This document shows positions 62,220-64,000 of a stretch of DNA of 64,000 nucleotides, one piece after another. Each line of letters opens with the position of its first letter. The stretch's first letter is position 1. The notes beneath the pieces were generated by a model. That model saw only the letters and a list, made by a program, of their open reading frames with translations, was not told the origin of the DNA and ran no database searches. A program made the translations under genes and the position numbers. The stretch covers positions 1 to 64,000 of the forward strand of contig NZ_JAHQCR010000023.1 of NCBI RefSeq assembly GCF_019042735.1, written 5' to 3'. Source of the DNA: Evansella alkalicola (GTDB taxonomy: Bacteria > Bacillota > Bacilli > Bacillales > Salisediminibacteriaceae).

Positions 62220-62969
62220 TCATCTATGTGCAGTCAAATATGTTTTTAATAAATCATAGGGAATGGAGACTCTCTCATTGTTAATATCCAAAAGATTACT
62301 ATTATCATCTTCATTCCAGTGAGCTTCTTCCCTCAAAGTGTTAATTTCCCTATGGATAGACTCCATTCTTTTATCAAGCATCGCAGCAGAAATAGCAGCA
62401 TCACGAAGTTCTTCCACTAACCTCTCTGGAATTTCGCTATTATATTTGTAATAAATTTTGTGTTCTAAACTAGCCCAAAAATCCATGGCGATCGTCCTAA
62501 TCTGAACTTCAACATAAACTTGTTCCTCGCGGTCGGACATGAAAATTGGAATTTGAACGATTAAATGAAGACTTTGATATCCATTTGGCTTAGGGTTTTT
62601 TATATAATCTTTGACCTCCACTACAGTGAGATCTTTCTGATTTTGAAGCATATTGCTCAATTCATAAATATCAGAGATAAATGAACAAGTAATTCGTATA
62701 CCAGCAATATCACGAATCTTCTCCTTAATGAGTGGGAGGGACATATCATACTGTTTTTTACGGACCTTTTTGACAATACTTTCAGGGGATTTTACCCGCG
62801 ATTTTATATGTTCAATAGGATTATAATCGTGAATGTATTGAAACTCTTGCTTTAATATATCAATTTTTGTATTCATTTCATCGAGTGCGAATTTATAAGA
62901 CATCATAAACCTTGTTATTTCATTTTTTATGGTTTTCAGGTGATTCATGTCAATCGTCTGTTGAACCAT
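62220..62969 (-). CDS. Small alarmone synthetase (RelA/SpoT domain)
   Basis: A 249-residue (p)ppGpp synthetase of the YjbM/YwaC (RelQ/RelP) type, without hydrolase or regulatory domains. Catalytic features: RDIAGIRITCSFISDIYEL, KPNGYQSLHLIVQIP and EVQIRTIAMDFWASLEHKIYYKY. The N-terminal ~60 residues are helical as in RelQ. ATG 62969 is 9 bases after AAAGGAG; the TTG at 62978 touches it. Confidence 0.93.
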   Translation of the reverse strand: MVQQTIDMNHLKTIKNEITRFMMSYKFALDEMNTKIDILKQEFQYIHDYNPIEHIKSRVKSPESIVKKVRKKQYDMSLPLIKEKIRDIAGIRITCSFISDIYELSNMLQNQKDLTVVEVKDYIKNPKPNGYQSLHLIVQIPIFMSDREEQVYVEVQIRTIAMDFWASLEHKIYYKYNSEIPERLVEELRDAAISAAMLDKRMESIHREINTLREEAHWNEDDNSNLLDINNERVSIPYDLLKTYLTAHR

Positions 62970-63090
62970 GGTTGACAACTCCTTTGAGTTTACTAATGTT
63001 TAATAGTCATTTTTTAAATCCATTTCGTATTTACCCTCTTATAGAAAAAAATAAGCTCTGTTTCATTACTTTTTTTAAAGTCTAAATGAC

Positions 63091-63104
63091 TGACCGTACG
63101 TTCA
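63091..63104. promoter_or_regulatory. Near-palindrome TGACCGTACGTTCA
   Basis: Fourteen-base near-palindrome with one mismatch, in the gap between the divergent synthetase and TetR genes. TGAC..TTCA ends are typical of TetR operators. Confidence 0.35.
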
Positions 63105-63247
63105 ATAAAAGAATTAACAATATAGATTGTTAGTCATTGGATTGAGACATACCCTTTGATGCAATATATAATATAACAAAGCAATATGAACAGAAAATGA
63201 ACAAAGTAAAAAAAATAATCAACAACGTTTAGTTCTATGAAGTGGTT

Positions 63248-63277
63248 TTGACCAATTGGTCAACGTAGGGGTATAAT
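63248..63277 (+). promoter_or_regulatory. Promoter with perfect 16-bp palindrome for TetR gene
   Basis: TTGACCAATTGGTCAA (63248-63263) is a perfect palindrome. Its left end is also a -35 box (TTGACC), 18 bases from a perfect -10 TATAAT (63272-63277). A repressor bound there would block polymerase, so autoregulation by the TetR gene downstream is likely. Confidence 0.75.
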
Positions 63278-63311
63278 AAATGATGTAATGGATAGTGAGG
63301 GGTGAAGACCA

Positions 63312-64000
63312 ATGTTAGAAAAAGAAAAACTTATTATAGAAGCAGCCATCAAGCTTTTTTCCATAAAAGGATTTGATGCAACATCCATTCAAGATATTGC
63401 AAATGAATGTGGGATTGCTAAAGGTTCTTTTTATTCCTATTTTAAATCGAAAGACACCTTATTATTAGAGACACTAAAGTATTATTTCAACAAAATACAA
63501 AGCCGTGTTGAATCTGTTGAAGAATTAGACTTAGAGCCTAAGGAAAAGTTTATTAGAAGGCTGACTTATTATTTTGAAGGTGTCTTTGAGCATAAGGAAT
63601 TCATTATTACACAGGCATACGAACAGGCTATTCCATTAAACAAAACAATAAAAAGAGAGCTCTATCGAAGACAGCAACGTACGAGAGAGCTATACAGGAT
63701 AGGATTATTATCATTATATGGGAACAAAATTGAACCATATATCTGGGACCTTTCCATTATGATGGAAGGAATGTTTCATGCCTATATCCGAATTTATCTT
63801 TTAGATGAAAAAGGATTAGAAGTGGGAAAGTTGTCCAAGTATATAGTTAACCGAATAGATAGTGTTGTGGAGGGGCTCCTACAAAGTGGAGAAGAACCAA
63901 TTTTGTCTATTGATGATGTTAATTATATTAATCGATTATTAGGTAATGCCCCAGAAGATGAACGGAACAAAGTATTTAAGCTAATAAGTGAGATGAAAAA
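63312..64000 (+). CDS. TetR-family regulator (3' end cut by window)
   Basis: At least 229 residues, open to the window edge. The HTH is clear (KLIIEAAIKLFSIKGFDATSIQDIANECGIAKGSFYSYFKSKDTLLLETL, about 6-55); the C-terminal region is longer than the usual ~190-residue TetR size. Length and layout recall YerO of B. subtilis (about 289 residues, regulator of the SwrC pump), but the true length and target lie outside the window. ATG 63312 follows GAGGGGTG. The palindromic promoter just upstream is probably its own operator. Confidence 0.88.
   Translation, partial: MLEKEKLIIEAAIKLFSIKGFDATSIQDIANECGIAKGSFYSYFKSKDTLLLETLKYYFNKIQSRVESVEELDLEPKEKFIRRLTYYFEGVFEHKEFIITQAYEQAIPLNKTIKRELYRRQQRTRELYRIGLLSLYGNKIEPYIWDLSIMMEGMFHAYIRIYLLDEKGLEVGKLSKYIVNRIDSVVEGLLQSGEEPILSIDDVNYINRLLGNAPEDERNKVFKLISEMK

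Overview
The window is about 64 kb of low-GC chromosome from a Gram-positive, endospore-forming Firmicute, most likely a Bacillaceae member. Evidence for this is the minus-strand gerA-type germinant receptor operon with a sigma-G-like promoter, a YjcZ-type 36-residue spore protein, a preQ1-I riboswitch of the Bacillus type in front of queC, Bacillus-style proteins (PepV, GlpD, YhaQ/YhaP-like ABC exporter, UPF0316, RsbR-like STAS protein), strong AGGAGG-type ribosome binding sites and frequent GTG/TTG starts. A TRAP transporter, a CPA1 K+ or Na+/H+ antiporter and an AbgT transporter would suit an alkaliphilic or halotolerant relative, but that is inference. There are no rRNA or tRNA genes, no CRISPR array, no prophage and no intact insertion sequence. 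The content is chromosomal housekeeping plus many small regulator-transporter modules, with several families of short non-coding repeats between them.

Layout. 0.3-3.4 kb: OmpR/histidine-kinase pair and a triple PepSY exported protein whose promoter carries two direct repeats. 3.7 kb: cold-shock protein. 4.2-6.2 kb: preQ1 riboswitch and queC-queD-queE (no queF in the window). 6.4-7.8 kb: zinc-ribbon protein, small membrane protein, guanylate-kinase-like protein with an altered P-loop. 7.9-11.0 kb: three overlapping genes for an ECF sigma factor, a one-helix partner and a large membrane-anchored TPR / carboxypeptidase-regulatory-like protein. 11.2-15.7 kb: dipeptidase PepV and a DctP-DctQ-DctM TRAP transporter with a Crp/Fnr-like palindrome upstream. 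16.0-20.6 kb: RND efflux adaptor and pump. 20.6-21.7 kb: one kilobase of repeat-rich non-coding DNA with long terminal inverted repeats. 22.2-26.0 kb: PadR-HAAS-DUF4097 operon, MerR-TipAS regulator with a textbook 19-bp-spacer promoter, lipoprotein.

26.2-31.9 kb: TetR divergent from an ABC exporter, AraC/GyrI-like regulator, M48 protease. 32.1-37.9 kb: unknown protein, voltage-gated K+ channel, NhaP2-like antiporter, lone tyrosine recombinase, MFS exporter, YjcZ. 38.2-43.3 kb: propeller-amidohydrolase fusion without the usual HxH motif, DUF4153/4173-like membrane protein, second PadR-HAAS pair. 43.4-44.6 kb: dispersed repeats and a signal-less DPBB plus DUF3889-like protein. 44.6-48.6 kb: YhaP/YhaQ-like exporter, aroK, aroD. 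48.8-53.7 kb: small membrane proteins, metallo-beta-lactamase-fold hydrolase, glpD, plsY. 53.8-57.6 kb: GerA-type receptor. 57.8-64 kb: unknown protein, AbgT transporter, RsbR-like STAS protein, DUF5392-like protein, SAM methyltransferase, small alarmone synthetase, and a TetR regulator cut by the window end.

The recurring theme is local control. Many transport or envelope genes sit next to their own regulator (OmpR, ECF sigma, two PadR, MerR, two TetR, AraC), often with a visible palindrome in the promoter. The least explained pieces are the ECF three-gene system (7.9-11.0 kb), the repeat-rich kilobase at 20.7-21.6 kb, the paired palindromes at 42.2 kb near the second PadR, and the amidohydrolase fusion. 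All family assignments are from reading motifs; no database search was run.
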